From assembly GCA_020746875.1 (NCBI GenBank), contig JAGTJL010000006.1, positions 1,674,001 to 1,738,000 on the forward strand: a DNA stretch of 64,000 nucleotides. Reading direction: 5' to 3'. Position 1 is the stretch's first letter, and every line of letters starts with the position of its first letter. Made by a program: the position numbers and the translations under genes. Source of the DNA: Rhexocercosporidium sp. MPI-PUGE-AT-0058. Its lineage: Eukaryota > Ascomycota > Leotiomycetes > Helotiales. Shown here in pieces: positions 61,101-64,000 of the stretch. Under the pieces are notes generated by a model. The model saw only the letters and a list, made by a program, of their open reading frames with translations, was not told where the DNA came from and did no database searches.

Positions 61101-64000
61101 AATAGAGGACCTGTTGAACGCCCAGCTTTGAATCACTAAGTCAGCATTCTTCAGGCATAGAGAGGACTCGAACCTACCTTTCCACCATCCAGGTAAAGTT
61201 CCAAATATTATGGACGCAGACATCATCTCTCTGGTGGCTTCTACCAAGACGAGCTTACCTCCAGGCTTGAGCAATGTACACACATGTTTTAGGGTCTTAC
61301 TCATGCTCAAGGTGGCATGCAGAACATTAGCCGCTACCACCAAGTCGTAGGAGCCACCTTCGTATCCTTGGGCGAGCGGGTCAGATTCGATGTCAAGCTT
61401 CTTGAACTTGACCAAGTTTCCCCAAGCCCTGAACTTCTCTTTCGCATTCTCAAAAAATCCGGTGCTGATATCTGTGAAATCATAATTCGCGAAACGAGGT
61501 AGTTTACCTTCATAGCCCCCCAATGTCTGCAGAGTTGCAAGCGTCGCGCCTCCCGTTCCAGCACCTATCTCGAGGATGTTGAGATGTGGGTTTTTGTGCG
61601 CAACCAAGTCGATGTATTTCGCAGTGCTGTCGTAGCAACTTTGCAATTTAACATTATTCATGTAGTAGCGATCAAGACGACCACCTTCGATCATCAAAGG
61701 CAAAGGTTCTACTTCTTGTCTCAGAACACGGGATATATTCTCTCCGATGTGATAGACAAGATTCCCAACATCTCCAGAAGCGCGAGCTTTGGAAAGCATC
61801 TCTGATTTCTCCGATGCAATCGGTGTAAGCCATAGGGACGCAGGAAAATCCAAAGTTTGTTCTCGTGCTGCTTTACAATAAGCTTTCATGCATTTGTACA
61901 GCATTTTGTGATGCTCGGCGAGATGTTCAAATTGTGCTTCTGAGACCACTCTCAATGCTTGTTCCATGTAGTACAAAGCTGCTTGCTCTACCAAGCTGTC
62001 ATGCCTATCGAAACCCACATCAGTGGTAGTACATAACCCAGTGAATTGTTGTGGCGAGAAGAGGTCGATATCCGGTCGCCATTGGATCTGGTAACATGTT
62101 CTCTTCTCCGCATGAGCTTCTTCTGCCACTTTATCTTTGGCCAATGCTTTGCACTTCAGGTTGGTGATGGTAATCATTGGCTCAACCTCACCACTATTGA
62201 CAACTAAGATGGACGCTTCAACACTGTTGGGGTCTTTTTTCACACAAGTGGCATACACTTCTAGTTCATGACCAGGTGTATTGCTGAGATGCCTGGATAT
62301 ACAAAGCTCTTCGATAAAGATAGGGACCATGGGGCCATGAAGGCCGTCTTGCTCCACAGACAGGGCGACAAACAGTGTATGGAAACAACTGTCCAGCGTT
62401 GCCGGGTGGAGAACAAAGGGGAATTGGAATTTCATTGGCATGACAGCAGCCGTGTCTGGGACAGACAAATAGCCAATGCTTCTGCCAGGTGATGCTCGAG
62501 CCCTTGTCAGGTTTGCAAATGTTGGACCGTACTCCAGTCCAAGGGCCGCGAGCTTCTCGTACAGTACCTGCGTATCCACAGCTGTTTTGCAACGTGCCTT
62601 GGCATCTACAATATGCGAGCTATAGGACTTGTGATCTTCCTGGACTTGCCGATCCCCGTCTACTTCGTTTGGGTGTCCATGCTGTTGAATTGATATCAAT
62701 CCGCGGCAATGCTCTGTCCATCGATCGTCTTCCGTGACGGAGGATATACAGAATTCATCCCACAGATCCGAAGGGTTGCGACAGCTTTCATTGAAGGGCC
62801 TGAAAGATACCATGGTCTCAATATCCTCAGAGTTCTCCGAGATCACCAGCGCTTGCTCAATGGTTATTTCGCGGAGTTTGAAGCTGGAGATATCTATACC
62901 CTTCTCTGAAGAGCGTTGAGAGGCAGCCTCTATCGCCATCGCAATGAAACCAGCAGCAGGATATACTATGTTGGACTGCACTTTGTGATCCCTGATCCAA
63001 GGTATTTCTTCAGAGCGAATCAGGTTGCGCCAGCGTGGCTCCAGGGGGTTTGAGTTTCGAGAAAGCACTCCTAGGAGATCCGTCCGCGGATTGGCCCTGT
63101 TTCGAAATTGTCGGCTTATGCGTGATTCTGCCCAGAAAGAAGTTGAATGATTCCATGAATACGGAGGCAGGTCGACCAGAACTCTATGACTCTCAGTGCC
63201 CGTCGGACGGTTGATGGACCGGCTGCAGATTGCGCTTCCGACCTGCATCATTTTGCAGGCCAAATTCATCATGGTGTTCTCCGCGCTCTCATTTCGAGTC
63301 AATGCGGGGATGTAGGAAATGAAAGCCTTGCTTAGTTGTTTGTCTGACTTGAGTATATTCTTGATTGGACCTGCAAGAGCCGCATGTGGTCCAATCTCGA
63401 CCAAGATATTGATTGCAGCAGCGGCACTTTTCCTACGTTGGCTTTTCGAACCCTTGGATTCCAAGCACAGTTGACGCATCGAATCGGAAAATTTAACCTC
63501 GTTTAGCATGTTGGCTACCCAATAGGTATTGCAAAGCTCAGATGCTTCAGCTCGACAGCCAGTAACCGAAGAGTAGAATTCAATGTCCGTCCCCTTCGAT
63601 GTCTCAAGATCTGCTAATAAAGCCAGATATTCGGTCGCGACGCGTTCCATGTGATGAGAGTGATAAGCTACGTCAACGGCCAACTTTCGAGCGAATACAT
63701 TTTTCTCCTCGAGCAATGTTTTGAGCTCTTCGATAGCATCTGCATCCCCAGATACTGTGATACTAGAGGGACTGTTCACGCAGGCTACCGCAACCCGCCC
63801 CAGAGTTAATCCAGAGATGAGAGGGTTGGCGTCTTCTTTGGATAGTCCCACTGCGAGCATTGCTCCCTTGATTGATGCCATGTCTTTCATCTTTGACGCT
63901 ACAAGGCCACGGTAGTATGATACAGCCATAGCTGATTCAAGGGACAGGGCGCCAATAGTGTACGCAGCAGCAATCTCACCACTGGAATGCCCAGTGACTG
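58120..64000 (-). CDS. Highly reducing type I polyketide synthase (partial; N-terminus beyond the window)
   Basis: Iterative PKS with partial exon 64000-61178, then 61125-59006 and 58953-58120. Domains in N-to-C order are listed with genomic coordinates. AT begins at the window edge (active site GHSSGE near 63989; HHMERV near 63650). DH spans about 63040-62160 (WIRDHKVQSNIVYPAAG with catalytic His, and LHPATLDSCF with the Asp). C-methyltransferase spans about 61990-61180 (LEIGAGTGG, YDLVVAANVLHAT). ER spans about 60380-59380 (FRDVMMAVG, GECAGVISRIG, IHSASGGLGQA). KR spans about 59300-58690 (VGGLGGIGRA, SSVSG, and Tyr in QAAYAAAGSF). The C-terminal ACP is about 58380-58150 (YGMDSLVAVEMRNWL, Ser for phosphopantetheine). 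No thioesterase or condensation domain follows. All reductive domains look intact, so a fully reduced, methylated chain is possible. The missing N-terminus should hold KS. The product is unknown. Confidence 0.94.

Noticed and set aside
61126..61177. tRNA-like B-box (GGTTCGAGTCC) on the minus strand
   Set aside because: It lies inside a 52-nt PKS intron with no matching A-box or cloverleaf; chance similarity.
1..64000. Transposons, CRISPR arrays, rRNA or tRNA genes
   Set aside because: No transposase or reverse-transcriptase blocks, long terminal repeats, spaced direct repeats or cloverleaf structures were seen on either strand by eye; a covariance-model scan would settle tRNAs.

Overview
The window looks like nuclear DNA of a filamentous ascomycete (Pezizomycotina; Leotiomycetes is my guess from family resemblance, not proven). 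The signs are short spliceosomal introns of about 45-100 nt with GTRAGT donors and CTAAC-type branch sites, short intergenic distances, and fungal families: AcuK/ERT1-type zinc cluster factor, GH28 endopolygalacturonase, highly reducing PKS, Cnl2/NKP2 and CENP-Q kinetochore proteins. There are no operons, phage or CRISPR features.

Layout. 1-7.7 kb: xanthine dehydrogenase with a UaY-type site and GATA sites upstream, then a short-chain dehydrogenase. 7.9-14.2 kb: RRP12 (minus), an ER thioredoxin-fold membrane protein (plus), NKP2 (minus). 14.5-18.9 kb: the EAF3/MRG15 locus, the most unusual part of the window. Its first intron is a split ('stwintron') structure, and a 2.9 kb block of extra in-frame exons lies between the chromodomain and MRG exons. 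20-26 kb: mitochondrial ribosomal protein uL30m (minus), exocyst SEC6, a CENP-Q-like protein with AT-hook repeats. 26.6-32.2 kb: ERT1/AcuK-like regulator and the meiotic ZIP4/SPO22 gene, which carries a one-base frameshift. 32.4-33.3 kb: a decayed zinc-type alcohol dehydrogenase pseudogene. 34-39 kb: endopolygalacturonase and a TMEM135-like membrane protein (both minus). 40.9-42.3 kb: bHLH factor. 42.3-45.3 kb: no supported gene. 45.3-47.3 kb: DNA polymerase iota (minus). 48.5-50 kb: unknown membrane protein with a one-base frameshift. 51-53.3 kb: GH89 alpha-N-acetylglucosaminidase. 55.4-57.5 kb: AAAP-type amino-acid transporter. 58.1-64 kb: C-terminal five-sixths or so of a highly reducing polyketide synthase (minus) that runs off the right edge.

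The genes are mostly independent housekeeping loci. Functional themes are purine/nitrogen use (XDH with its promoter sites), gluconeogenic control (ERT1), chromatin/kinetochore/meiosis (EAF3, NKP2, CENP-Q, ZIP4), and secreted or secondary-metabolism functions (polygalacturonase, GH89, PKS). Exon models were built by hand from splice consensus, frame and family conservation. Coordinates are base-counted, but none were checked with transcripts.
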